DNA from: Apoderus coryli
Taxonomy: Eukaryota; Arthropoda; Insecta; Coleoptera; Attelabidae
NCBI GenBank assembly: GCA_911728435.2
Contig: OU452208.1
Coordinates: forward strand, 1,798,001 to 1,862,000
DNA length: 64,000 nt
Direction of reading: 5' to 3'
This document shows positions 1-9,710 of the stretch, piece after piece. The translations under genes and the position numbers were made by a program. The notes beneath the pieces were generated by a model. That model saw nothing but the letters and a program-made list of their open reading frames with translations. It made no database searches and was not told where the DNA came from. How positions within the stretch are numbered: position 1 is the first letter of the stretch; every line of letters begins with the position of its first letter.

Positions 1-102
1 GAGTGAACGGTATTTATCTACGTCTATGTGATTATTGTGATGTTGTAACCCATAATGGCGGCATGCGCGACGAAATGCGCAGGACGGCTCGCAAGAGGAA
101 AG

Positions 103-339
103 TCAGAATACTGTATTATTTATTATACTGTGCTGACGTTTCGGAACAGAACCAAGGAATGTCAGCAAGTCCGAAATTTTGTTAAAGTTCATGTTTGTTG
201 CAGTTGTGAAAACATCACGTTCTTTAATACCATGAATTATAAGTTCAACAATGTCGTTCTCTTTCCAATGGGCTCGAAGGTTTCGCAGCATTCCTGTTTT
301 TTGGAAAACGTATGCATCATAGGTGTTACAACCACAGAT
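103..339 (-). CDS. Unrecognised open stretch, possible exon
   Basis: This minus-strand stretch is open from an in-frame stop at 340-342 down to a stop at 103-105. The residue use looks protein-like (for example a KERDVFTTATNMNFNKI segment), unlike the AT-driven shadow frames around it. A possible splice acceptor (pyrimidines then ACAG) lies just before its first Met at 291. I do not recognise a family and see no partner exon nearby. It lies just outside the inverted-repeat element starting near 346. It could be an old gene exon, a retroposed fragment or chance. Confidence 0.2.
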   Translation of the reverse strand: MCGCNTYDAYVFQKTGMLRNLRAHWKENDIVELIIHGIKERDVFTTATNMNFNKISDLLTFLGSVPKRQHSIINNTVF

Positions 340-1213
340 CTAGAAACTAATGTACATTAATCTTTGATATGAGTAAGCGTATATATCTACTTTTGAGTTT
401 TAGAGGAACTACAGCTGAATTTCTTAATTCAAAATTTGCGTTTTGTATGATATTCCACATTATAATTTGTTAATTTACACCACAGAAATCTTATATTACA
501 TATATATATACTCTAGAATGATAATCCCGTAGTACAAAAATGTAACCAAAAGTGTAGAGCTGTCCATAATGCGCATGATCACCAGTCACTTATTTTTCAA
601 CAGGACCGGCTTTGATTAAATGTAATATTACTCTTATAGGTATATTTAAAATTAAATTTTACCATTTGGTAATTCAAATAAAAAAATGGAATAAAGGAAT
701 TTAAGAAATAAAAAATTACATTAAATATATAAATACTTTATTGTCTAACAGGTACAACCCAATAATAATAAATCTAAGCAGAAACGAGAAATAAGTAAAA
801 ATTCTAATATTGGAAAATATCGTAAGGACTTGAGCATTCTAATTATTTATTTTATTATTATATAATATTTGTTTGTTTATACAACCACCTTAGGCCTCTT
901 ACCTCTCTACAGCCTTCAAAGAAGGGGTGCAAGAAACAGTGATTTCACGAATATTTTCCGTGTCCATGTAAACCACTTCCATATCATCCGTACTACTCGC
1001 AATAGTATTTTGTGACAAAACATGGTTGGTAGAACTTTTATTCTCAGCAATTTCATGGAGGATTCTATAATTAAGTATATTCCAGTTTAACAACAGAATT
1101 CAAACGAACTTTGTATACCTACACAACGTAGGAAATATATTCTTGACATACATATCATGCATTTTTGACTGACTGCTTTTAAGTAAACAGTGTCTTGATA
1201 TCAAACGATTAAG

Positions 1214-1408
1214 AATTTAACTTCCACTCTCATTTACATAATCTCTTCTTTTCAACAAAAGTTTGGGAACTGCATCGGGTACGAGGGTGATCCTCTTGCC
1301 GTCTTCTCTACAAATGATATCTTCTGCAGCGAAATGCTTACTGCATATGACATTCCCATCACATACATTTTCTGTACTAGGATCCCAATGCCCGCATCCA
1401 AACATCAT
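1214..1408 (-). pseudogene. THAP zinc-finger domain, second-half exon
   Basis: The translation carries the typical distal half of a THAP domain: a Trp in GHWDP, then VICSKHF with the zinc-binding Cys and His, then a run ending LVPDAVPKLLLKR. The VPDAVP stretch matches the conserved proline of the AVPTIF-type ending. The proximal C-x2-4-C pair is missing, so an upstream exon must have supplied it; an AG acceptor-like site (AAAAAAAAG) sits just before the first codons near 1409. THAP domains bind DNA, in P-like transposases at the element ends. A further open stretch at 899-1093 on the same strand could be a following exon but has no recognisable motif. Confidence 0.6.
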
Positions 1409-2112
1409 GTCTTTTTTTTGTCAAGCTAAAAATGAGTATCATGTCAATGGTATCATATTGACTCAAACTGAGACTGTTAGAAACCCGAAACAATAACTTA
1501 CTGAAAATATTTAATACCAGGAATGATACTTTCATTTTTACACCACAACACTATACACCTCATTGTTTGTTAAATAAACAAACTACCAAACCAAAATAAC
1601 AAATATTAAAAACAATTTTAATCACAAATAGGTATATCTATCAACAATTAAAATATACCACGCATAAACCCATAATTCAATTATAAAACCTATCTGAATT
1701 GTTGTGAAGCCGACTCTGACAGATATTCCCACTACGAGAAATGTCATTTTCGAAAATAGACGCTGTTGCGAAATCTCCTAAATTTAATAAGATTTGGAAA
1801 AAAATGTTTCGTTCATATTGCTGAAAACTAAACAGTATTACAATTTTACCGATAACATTGAATTATTTGATTTTGTCAAGCAGTTTCGTATGACGCAACA
1901 TATGGATTTATTTATAAAACAGATATGTCGCATAAATTCTGTAAGGCGAACGACAAAATAGTTTTAAATATGGCAGCTCTGTACTGAAAATAAGTGACTG
2001 AGGAGCATGCGTAGTTCGAGAAAACTCTGCATACCCGTTACACTTTTTGGTATTCGGCTGGATTTAATTAGCATTCTAGAGTACATATATAATATAAGAT
2101 TTCTATGATTTA

Positions 2113-2296
2113 CACTTACAACTAGGTATATTAGCGTTATAACCGACTCTTTTAACGTTAATTTCCTATTATACCGAGCCAATGAGAATCATCGTGCGCG
2201 CGTCTGCATGTTGTAAGCCGGGTTTATACAGCATCATCATAAATACATGCATAATATATATAGTTATAACGCTAATATACCTAGTTGTAAGTGTCA
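2113..2296. repeat. Palindromic MITE-like insertion
   Basis: The ends are near-perfect inverted copies (ACACTTACAACTAGGTATAT at the left, its complement at the right, about 33 bp). The insertion splits the right arm of the larger element, which can be seen by aligning that arm with the intact left arm. Its interior (2154-2188) is an inverted, slightly diverged copy of the CCAAT/TATA segment at 3257-3290, so the two places share a repeat family. Confidence 0.6.
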
Positions 2297-2439
2297 ATTA
2301 ACAAATTATAATGTGGAATATCATACAAAACGCAAATTTTGAATTAAGAAATTCAGCTGTAGTTCCTCTAAAACTCAAAAGTAGATATATACGCTTACTC
2401 ATATCAAAGATTAATGTACATTAATCTTTGCTCATATTG

Positions 2440-3130
2440 TTTAAACTAATTTATAAGCATGCTTATGTTGTATAAACCGGGAGTTATGTTTAGAATTAAG
2501 TCAACGAAAATTGGGATATTGGGATCAAAGAACGAATCGCAAAAATAAAAGACTGGAAATAATACAAAAATTTGAAATCCAAAAATCCATATTTATTAAC
2601 AAAGTAAAACACGATAAAGGTAACTCTAACCGATCCTAATAAATTTAGGTAATGAAAAATAACCAATGAAGACTTGCAAATGGTATAAATGATTTTTGAA
2701 TTACATACCATTTAGTAAGACTCTGACCACAATTCTAGAAGGGCATGTTCCGTTAATGTGTATACTACCACCCGCTTTCATACTGCCACTTTTACACAAG
2801 CTGGTATAGCCTAACATAAAACAATGGCATTGTGTTATCAATTATTTAGCACATAGGCATAAAAACCTTTAGAATTAGTTCTGTTACAATTGTAGACTAT
2901 AACCTCATCACAATTAGCAAGTTTCCTTCTCGTATTATTAATGCTTAATATACATATACCTACCTTTTAGATTTCGATTCCATAATGCAATAATATTCGC
3001 AACTTTTTACTGTGGATGTCGTGGGTAAAAAAATATTCGCAACTATAACTTATAAATTATTATTTTATATGTAGCAATAAAAATTGCTGTTATAAACGAG
3101 CTTGTTTTTGCTTTTTATCTAGTAACACAT
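2440..3130. other. AT-rich intergenic DNA, nothing recognised
   Basis: I see no coding sequence, RNA gene or clear element here. Open stretches such as the minus-strand one at 2496-2711 have the biased residue use of random AT-rich DNA. A short direct repeat containing ATATTCGCAACT occurs near 2993 and 3040. Confidence 0.4.
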
Positions 3131-3256
3131 TCAGTTGTTTATATTATTCAGAGCACTAGTTTATGGCGCCAAAATATTCAAACAGCAAAAACAAAGCGAA
3201 ATGCACGCCACCGATCCGCGACGGCCACCCACGGAAACACGACCCAAGGGCGAACG

Positions 3257-3290
3257 TTCCCATTGGCTCGGTATAAAAGGAAATTAACGT
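3257..3290 (+). promoter_or_regulatory. CCAAT-like plus TATA-box promoter of a repeat
   Basis: A CATTGG motif is followed 7 bases later by TATAAAAGG, a strong TATA-box match. The same block, inverted and slightly diverged, lies at 2154-2188 inside the MITE-like insertion, so it is a promoter carried by a repeat family rather than by a host gene. A hammerhead-like motif lies about 240 bases downstream on the same strand. Confidence 0.4.
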
Positions 3291-3514
3291 ATGCTAGCTT
3301 GTAGCCATTGAGCCACCTCAATGCTTGTAGCATTCAGCCTTATCAAACACGTTAGCGCAAACACGTTATGGTAACGTACGAAAATTGACGGGTTGTCAAA
3401 CGTGACGCCACCGGTGCCCCAAGATGTATCATCATCTCTTGGCGCGCCTGTTAGGTATTTCATGTTAAACACAATATAAATAAATATGATGAAATAGCCT
3501 TTTGTAATTGTTAC

Positions 3515-3559
3515 TAACCACTGATGATGAAGTCTGGTGCTCCGAAACATGTTTGGTTA
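3515..3559 (+). ncRNA. Degenerate hammerhead-ribozyme-like motif
   Basis: The order matches a type I hammerhead. A 6-bp stem I is formed by TAACCA (3515-3520) and TGGTTA (3554-3559). The core CTGATGA is at 3521-3527. Stem II is weak: G-C, a mismatch, A-T, G-C, with one extra T after the core. GAAA is at 3544-3547. Stem III is a minimal AC/GT pair with a 2-nt loop, ending GTT before the predicted cleavage point after 3553. Tiny stem III helices are known from hammerheads in Penelope-like and related retroelements. The mismatch and bulge suggest decay. An unrelated chance match is possible. Confidence 0.4.
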
Positions 3560-3984
3560 ATGTGAAAGATATTTAGAAAAATCTATTAAAGTTGTTTCGT
3601 GGAGGTCGACTTTTATTTCAAGAAAATAAATGTAAGTTAATTAGATCTTCAAAAAACCATAGCCAAAAAAACGTATTAATAAATCGTTAAAAATTAATTA
3701 TTTTGGATAATTAGCAGGACAAAATATAACTAAACACTGACATAACCTCTTTTAATTTTGCCAACGGCGGCATTTTCGATGCCTTTAGGATTTTACTGTT
3801 ACGGGTCTAAATTTAAACGTTTCACGTTGGGTAACGTACACTGTTATAGATACATATTACAAATTAACCGAACACAGCGGTAACGTGCACGTTATAGCAC
3901 ACGTTAATGATTGATGTAGTTGCGGGTTATGTGTCCGCTCTCTTTCCTAGTCAAAGAGTATAATAGCTTTATTTGGGTTCGTAC

Positions 3985-4105
3985 AGAACTGTTCTAGAAC
4001 TGTCAGGAGTGTGCGCACTTCAAATTTACTTGTTCGAGTTTTCTTGAACTGATTTAGAACGGTTCTAGAACCAGCAGTGTGCTGTTCGGGTTTGAAATAT
4101 GCGCA
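3985..4105. repeat. GTTCTAGAAC-rich repeat, left part
   Basis: Clustered GAAC/GTTC palindromes (GTTCTAGAAC twice) end in a GGGTTTGAAATATG block. A related cluster at 4705-4823 ends in an inverted form of that block (CCAAACCCGAAATATG). The two flank about 600 bp of plain AT-rich DNA just upstream of EMC7, so they look like the ends of an old repeat. They resemble heat-shock elements only superficially. Confidence 0.4.
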
Positions 4106-4449
4106 TATCAATAAACGTGTTATTTATGTTTTGAGTTTAATTTTAACATATACTAAAAACGTACATCTTATCACATAATATATTTAATTATATATTAGAT
4201 GATTAAATGTTATATTATAATTAAATTTATCTATATTTAAAAAGGTGGACTACATTTATTAAAAAAAAAACAATATTATATATTTAGTATATCTAAAAGA
4301 AGACAATGATAATTATATTAAACATTTGTATTTTGTCTTCATGAAATTTTTATGCTTTGTTACCTTATGTTCACTACCAATTTTGAATGAAAATGAAATA
4401 AAACAAAAAGAAAATTAATAGGTACAATAAATGTTTGGCTCTTATTTTA

Positions 4450-4612
4450 TTAAACTTTTTGAAGAAAACAATGTTTTTAAATAATTTTGTGAACATTTAT
4501 TACACAACACATAACAATTGTTTCACCAACACAGTGGCTATCTGAAGAAGCCAGATGTACCATATTTTGTAAAATGATTTAAAAACATTTCTTGTTTTCT
4601 TCAAAAACTTTA
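4450..4612. repeat. Inverted repeat, AT-rich
   Basis: The segment at about 4450-4490 (AACTTTTTGAAGAAAACAAT and onward) recurs as its reverse complement at about 4568-4611. It would fold into a hairpin with arms of about 40 bp and an 80-bp loop. It lies between the two GTTCTAGAAC clusters and is probably part of the same non-autonomous element. Confidence 0.45.
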
Positions 4613-4704
4613 AAATGAATTTTATTGTTTGTACATTAAAGTTAGGTTATTATTATTTATGTTTGGTATAGATGAATGATGAAGATGAAGCGTTCGAGTT
4701 TTTC

Positions 4705-4823
4705 ACAATTTTGAACAGTAATAGAACGGTCCGAAAATTTTATCCAAGGCGCAACCAGTTCGGCGCAGTTCGCAAACAGTCCGAGAACTGTCCTAGAACG
4801 GTTCTAATTTCCAAACCCGAAAT
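4705..4823. repeat. GTTCTAGAAC-type repeat, right part
   Basis: This is a second cluster of GAAC/GTTC motifs (AGAACGGTCC, GTCCTAGAACGGTTC) about 100 bp upstream of the EMC7 start codon. Position alone would allow a promoter role, but the paired, repeat-like arrangement with 3985-4105 argues for element ends. Confidence 0.35.
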
Positions 4824-4920
4824 ATGTAATTAGTTTAAGGGTACCTCCTTTTACGTCAATGTCTTTAAGAAGTTTTTAGGTTATAAAATTAAAATAAATA
4901 TTTTATATGTATTTCCTAAC

Positions 4921-5331
4921 ATGGGTTTAATTAAAATATTATTTAATTTAGTTATAATTTGTATTGTTAAATGTGAAATTATCGAAGATGATCTAGGTAC
5001 TGGTCGTTATACAATTGAAGGACGTGTGTTTCCACTATCAGATTATCAAACAATTAACAATTGGCAAGTTTCTACCACAGTACATTTAAATGGAGGTGAA
5101 TATTTAGGTTTTGTGAAGAAAGATGGTAGTTTTGTGGTGCATAATATACCATCTGGATCTTATATTGTTGAAGTGTTAAATCCCGAATATACCTTTGAAG
5201 CAGTCCGCGTAGAGATCAATTCTAAAGGAAAGTTTCGTGCAAGAAAGGTGAACCATATACAGACGTATCAGATCACACAAGTGCCATATCCATTGAAAAT
5301 TAAAGCTTTGGGGAAAACCAGATATTTTCAG
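4921..5331 (+). CDS. EMC7: EMC7, exon 1 (ER membrane complex subunit 7)
   Basis: This is the first coding exon of ER membrane protein complex subunit 7. The EMC inserts certain transmembrane and tail-anchored proteins into the ER membrane. The ATG at 4921 opens a hydrophobic signal peptide (about residues 1-19). A single beta-sandwich (EMC7/NOMO-like) domain follows, about residues 28-125, with the family-type run GSFVVHNIPSGSYIVEV and then a PYPLKI segment. The exon ends at 5331 (CAG, codon 137) in phase 0 before the donor GTAACT. Joined to exon 2 it gives 236 residues, close to the 242 of human EMC7 as I recall it. No frame damage is visible, so the gene looks functional. The ortholog call is confident; the exact transcription start is not visible. 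Confidence 0.93.
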
Positions 5332-5713
5332 GTAACTTTTATTTAAATTTTAATTATTCATCTGGTGTAGGTTTCAATGATTGTACCTACATTATACTTA
5401 TTATGCTGTTCAACCAATTTACAACCGTTTTGTTACAAAAATATAGTATCAGTTGGCTTTAATGCTAGTACTCATGGAGAAAATTGACTAATTTCAGTAA
5501 TTTACTTGATATTACTTATAATGCATAAGAAACCTGTTTTTTTTTTTGCAAGCGTAGGTAGGACTTACTTTCTGATGTGGAGTTAATGCAATTTATTCAT
5601 ATTTTTCACAATTAATTCATAATATTAGCACGGATTCGTGGATGTGATCAAAACAAGAACTCCTACATCCTGAAAGGTTGAATAGATTGAATTTTGATTT
5701 GATATATATATAC

Positions 5714-5861
5714 AGGGTGGTTGAACTATGAATGTGTGTCACTGCTGGATCGACAGTCTTGTAACAATTGCAAGAACATTTCTTCTGTAAAATTTTCTGA
5801 TAGAAAAGGGAGGTTATGACGATTAACAGTTCCGTTCAGAAAAACGAACACTCATCTGAAA
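5714..5861. mobile_element. Mariner-type terminal fragment in EMC7 intron
   Basis: A TACAGGGTGGTTGAACTATG start preceded by TA is the usual end of insect mariner-like elements and their MITEs. No matching inverted end is seen within the intron, so this is a truncated piece cut by the following non-LTR tail. Confidence 0.4.
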
Positions 5862-6200
5862 ATAAATAAATAAATAAATGCTTTATTGCTCAATAGAAAA
5901 TTTCCAGTTACAGAGCAACCACACAAAAGTATCAATACAAAGAATATAAATATATATAAGACAATCAATAACTTGATAACTTTACATAACCGAAGTAAAT
6001 TAAATTAATAGAGATATAAATAAAGAAATAAACATAAAAATATATATATAAACAATCAAATTCAATCATCACAACCAAGTACAAGTTCTGCGGCCGCCAA
6101 AATATGTTTCAATGTATCATGAAACAAATCACAATTCCGGCACACCACATTAAACGTTTACCACACATTTGGGGTGTTTCTATTTTTATTTGTCACCGAT
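5862..6200 (-). mobile_element. Non-LTR retrotransposon 3' tail, antisense
   Basis: The segment begins with an (AAAT)n-type tail read on the minus strand, followed by CTTTATTGCTCAATAG and CAGTTACAGAG. Related tails start at 39836 and 50235 (each with a CATTTATT or ATTTATTT start and a nearby ACAGG). No reading frame survives. Confidence 0.5.
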
Positions 6201-6295
6201 CCTGGCTCTCTAAATTTGTTTCAAAAGTTCTTAATTTTAAAAAGTAAAAAACCCTTAAGTACTACTAATCTTTAATAATCATTTCCAATTTCAAG

Positions 6296-6595
6296 GTAAG
6301 AGAACAATGGCGTATAACAGACTTCCTTTTCAATCCTATGATCATGATGATGGTATTGCCTCTGTTCCTCGTTATGGTATTACCAAAGATGATAAATGAT
6401 CCAGAAACCAAAAAAGAAATGGAACAAATACAGAACATGTCGAAATTTGAAATGCCTGAAATGTCAGAGATGGTATCGAATTATTTAGCTGGGAATCCAA
6501 GTCAAAGCAATGCACAGACACAAAATGCGCAAACCGGTGCCAATAAAAAGGTGCAAAAACCTAGAAGACGAGTTACTGCAGCCAATAGCAGTTAA
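6296..6595 (+). CDS. EMC7: EMC7, exon 2
   Basis: The second and last coding exon follows a TTCAAG acceptor in phase 0 and codes 99 residues. It starts VREQWRITDFLFNPMIMMMV, matching the family's conserved W-x-x-TDFLMNPM entry into the single transmembrane helix. A short cytosolic tail rich in Met, Glu, Asn and Gln follows and ends in a basic stretch (KKVQKPRRRV), as in other EMC7 proteins. The open frame itself begins before the first Met at 6338; that Met is internal, not a start. The stop TAA is at 6593-6595. Confidence 0.93.
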   Translation, partial: VREQWRITDFLFNPMIMMMVLPLFLVMVLPKMINDPETKKEMEQIQNMSKFEMPEMSEMVSNYLAGNPSQSNAQTQNAQTGANKKVQKPRRRVTAANSS

Positions 6596-6694
6596 TTTTA
6601 TAATTTATTCAAGTGGCGAAGATAATTTGTGTTAACATTATTTAAATAGTTTTGTTGTGATTTTGGTGTAGACTATAAATTATTTCTAATATTA

Positions 6695-6700
6695 AATAAA
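6695..6700 (+). terminator. EMC7 polyadenylation signal AATAAA
   Basis: An AATAAA hexamer lies about 100 bases after the EMC7 stop codon, just before the palindromic insertion that starts at 6731. It is the first good signal downstream of the gene. Confidence 0.6.
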
Positions 6701-6730
6701 TAGAGAGTAACTGGGATATTATGTTTTATT

Positions 6731-7108
6731 TTTTTTACTAGTCGATTTTCCTGGGAATGAGGTTCATATGAAACTAGTTTTTTGAAATAATATTGATTTC
6801 ATGTCATATCCTTCGTACAACGTTTCGACAACATTACGTTGTCTTCTTCAGGCAACAGAATCTTCTTTGTTGACAACAATGCCCAATACTAAACAGAAAT
6901 GATCTGAATTTTCTGGTACATATTAATGTGTTGATCAAAATGAAAAGATGTAAGAAATTATAAAAAAAAAAAAGAAGATTCTGTTGCCTGAAGAAGACAA
7001 CGTAATGTTGTCGAAATGTTGTACGAAGGATATGACATGAAATAAATATTATTTCAAAAAACTAGTTTCATATGAATCTCATTCCCAGGAAAATCGACTA
7101 GTAAAAAA
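6731..7108. repeat. Palindromic element with 138-bp arms
   Basis: Arms 6731-6868 and 6971-7108 are near-perfect reverse complements around a 102-bp AT-rich centre. Each arm holds CCTGAAGA, a GACAAC/GTTGTC hairpin, then GAAAC or GAAAT and GTTGTAC, followed outward by GACATGAAAT and TATTTCAAAAA. The same layout, with a different hairpin, occurs in the palindrome at 30992-31349. It is a foldback or MITE-like element, possibly derived from the ends of a retroelement carrying a hammerhead-like core. Confidence 0.75.
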
Positions 7109-7327
7109 ATTATATAATAATGTTCAAGAAAACTTTCAAGAATAATTATGTTTTATGGCGCAACTGTATACATATACCGATTGATTGTTGATCGATGGTA
7201 CATTAGATGTTTTGAAAATTTAAGTGGTTCCTCAGGTCAATCCAGTCTATTACTCCAGTCTATATTGTGATATTTGTGCCTCTTTCGGTTATACTGGAAG
7301 TTGTACCTACTTTCTTATTTAATAATC

Positions 7328-9046
7328 ACTTTTGAGAAATATATGTCTCCCACTAGAGCTGCTGGATTTAGTTTGAGAACGGTAACCTTTAATGAAGTAC
7401 GTGAAAAACTATCAGGTACGAAAAACACAAAAAGCTCGGATTGTTATGAGCTTAATGTTAGGATTATTGGGACTTTAAAGAATCTGCTAGTGGTGCCGCT
7501 TACTAAGTTGATAAACCATTGCATTGGTGACGCTGTATTTCCGGCGGTCTTGATGGTGGCAAGGGTTATTCCAATCTACAAAAATAAAGGATCGGTTGAT
7601 GATCCCAGTAACTATCGATCTTGCCAATTTTTTCAAAAATCTTTGAGTCTATTATTAAAAATCAAATAACTGAATATTTTGATGCAAATAATCTCTTTAT
7701 GCAAAGTCAATATGGCTTTCGTACTAAGAGATCTACTGCTCTTGCAATTAATAACCTTTTGGAATATGTTTCGGATGGCATGGAGCAGGGCTGTGACACC
7801 TTTGCTTCCTTTTATGACCTCACTAAGGCTTGTGACTGTGTCTCACACGAGATACTTCTTCAGAAACTCTCTTACTATAACTTTGATGTTGACAGTGTTT
7901 CCTTGGTTGGCTCTTATCTCAGCGATCGTTTTCAGCACGTTTTGTATGGGGGACGATGCTCGCAGAGACGAAGGGTTGGACGGGGTGTGCCCCAGGGGTC
8001 GGTTTTGGGACCTTTATTGTTTTTAATATACGTAAATAATTTATACAAATTTCAAGAAGACTCAAATATAATCCTCTTTGCTGACGACACAACTAGTCTG
8101 ATTAGATATCGACCAAACGACCCTTTAGGGGAGTTGGTTAATGCTGTTGAGACTGACATAGGCAATTGGTTTCTGGCAAATGAACTGAGCTTGAATCAGG
8201 CTAAAACTCAGAGCATGAACTTTAAATTGCGTTCTGCGCCTATCGATCTTCAGAGCGATGTTCGCGTGAAGTTCCTCGGGGTTCATCTTGATTCAAACTA
8301 ACCGGGGAGAGTTATGTTCGAGAGCTTGGGTGCTCGCTGTCCAGGGTCATATATCTCATCAGAAGGCTTGCGCAGAGTGTTTCAATCACCAGTCTGTTGA
8401 CGGTATATCACGGTTATTTTGTTTCCCGTATGTCGTATGGTATTTTGAACTGGGGACATAGTTCCCATGCAATGAAAATCTTCAAGCTACAGAGGAGATG
8501 TTTACGTACAATGTTGGGGCTCGGTTGGCGTGACTGCTGTAAAAAGTATTTTGTTGAACACGGACTACTTACTTTGCCTTCCTTGTACATCTTAAACTGT
8601 CTTGGCTACATTCGAACCAATGCCTCACATTTCACTCTTCACTCTGATATGCATAATTATGGTACGCGAAATCGCAATGACATATTGCCTGAATTTCACC
8701 GCCTATTGAGGACTAGGAAAGGTTCTGACTATTATTGTGTTAAATTTTATAATAAGCTGCCGTCTCACATAAAGAACCTTGGTGAAGTCCAGTTTAACAA
8801 AAGTAGTAAATCATTTTTGATATCTCAAGCTTTTTATACCTTTGAGGACTATTTCAAAAGCGATATTGTAAGATTTTTCTAGATTTTAGTTTGTTTTATG
8901 TTGTTGCTATTTTAATTTGTTTGTAAGCCTTTCTTTGTTGCTGTAACTTTGATTGATTAATTTTTGTTCTTTTTTGACGTACTATACATGTTTTGTAACA
9001 TAAGATGGTGAATAAATATACCTATCTATCAATCTATCTATCTATA
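7328..9046 (+). mobile_element. Non-LTR retrotransposon copy A, 5'-truncated
   Basis: Copy A is homologous along its whole length to copy B from 10906 to 12627, starting abruptly at a CACTTTTGAGA junction. It holds the reverse transcriptase and C-terminal region, a 3' UTR with an AATAAATA signal and a TATC-type tail (9021-9046). The 5' truncation is typical of incomplete target-primed reverse transcription. The RT resembles CR1-related insect families; the clade needs a tree. Confidence 0.9.
7330..8882 (+). pseudogene. Reverse transcriptase of copy A, frameshifted
   Basis: The protein is the RT part of a non-LTR ORF2, which copies element RNA at a nicked target site. Visible RT motifs are YGFRTKRST, a FYDLTKACD block, GVPQGSVLGP, and the catalytic FADDTT near 8075-8095. 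The frame is broken twice relative to copy B. A 10-base deletion near 7618 moves the frame between the first open stretch (to 7669) and the second (7621-8301). A 1-base deletion near 8296 ends the second stretch. The last part (8397-8882) is intact, including a segment that copy B has lost. The catalytic-block Phe of copy B (TKAFD) is Cys here (TKACD). Confidence 0.88.
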
Positions 9047-9059
9047 ATATGAATTAAAT

Positions 9060-9657
9060 ATAATTCGCGGACTTCTTCCGCAATGTCTTTGTACCCCAAA
9101 AGCAGAATGTGCTTTGTGAGGATCAATTCCCCACCGTTCAAATGAATATAAAAGATTTTACGATTTCCGAGGTCATTAACTCTATGAAAGGATTGAAACC
9201 TAGAATGACGGCTGGCTGTGATGGTATCCCTGCTTTTACCGTTAGAGACTGTAGGTATGTACTGGCTGAACCCTTACAAAAGTTGTTCAATAATTCTATT
9301 AATTCAAGGATTTTTCCCGATGCCTGGAAAACATCTAAAATCTGTCCTGTCTATAAATCGGGCGGAAACACTAAGATCGCAAATTATCGCCCCATTTCCA
9401 TCATTCCCAATTTCTCAAAGGTTTTTGAGAATGTGTTGCATGATCAAATGTTTAATCACATTAGGAATTTGATCATTGAGGAACATCATGGCTTTTTTCA
9501 GAAGTGATCCACAGTCACCAATATGACCGAGTTTATGCAGACTGCTTTTCCGGCTTTGGCAAACGAATGCAAATAGACACTATTTACACGGATTTCTCTA
9601 AAGCATTCGATAGATTGGATCATACAATTTTAACAACAAAATTAGTTAATATGGGAT
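9060..9657 (+). pseudogene. RT fragment of a second non-LTR family
   Basis: The open stretch at 9109-9507 codes an N-terminal RT segment: a fingers region with KPRMTAGCDGIPAF, then YRPISIIPNFSKVFE. After a stop near 9507 another frame continues with DFSKAFDRLDHTIL (about 9590-9630), the first catalytic Asp block. The fragment then ends at the junction with copy B. It belongs to a different family from copies A and B; a short antisense piece of a related family lies at 14031-14130. Confidence 0.75.
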
Positions 9658-9710
9658 AAACGATCTGTGAACTATACCTCATTGAGACGGAGGTCAGGTG
9701 TCGTGACTTT

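Larger units (their letters stand above)
346..2428. mobile_element. Inverted-repeat-bounded element with THAP exon (P-like candidate)
   Basis: The left arm (about 346-600) matches, as reverse complement, a right arm split into 1975-2112 and 2297-2428. The shared stretch includes a run of ATCTTTGATATGAGTAAGCG type and a TCACTTATTTTC inner end. The right arm is interrupted by the small palindromic insertion at 2113-2296. Between the arms lies a minus-strand exon coding the second half of a THAP domain. THAP domains occur in P-superfamily transposases and host genes derived from them, so a non-autonomous or decayed P-like element fits. No transposase catalytic core is visible. Confidence 0.5.
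5332..6295 (+). other. EMC7 intron with transposon debris
   Basis: The 964-bp intron starts GTAACT and ends TTTCCAATTTCAAG. Its middle is filled by remnants. A mariner-type terminal sequence starts CAGGGTGGTTGAACTATG near 5714. An antisense non-LTR 3' end starts at the AAATAAATAAATAAATG tract near 5862 and runs to about 6200. Confidence 0.8.

Noticed and set aside
3284..3550. 88-codon minus-strand open stretch
   Set aside because: It runs antisense through the TATA/hammerhead-like repeat and shows no family motif.
3985..4105. Heat-shock elements upstream of EMC7
   Set aside because: Spacing between GAA and TTC units is not the regular 5-bp step, and the clusters look like ends of a repeat.
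7621..8026. Overlapping plus-strand frame at 7679-8026 (and its equivalent at 11270-11617)
   Set aside because: Both are the same shadow frame of the RT in the two element copies, not separate proteins.
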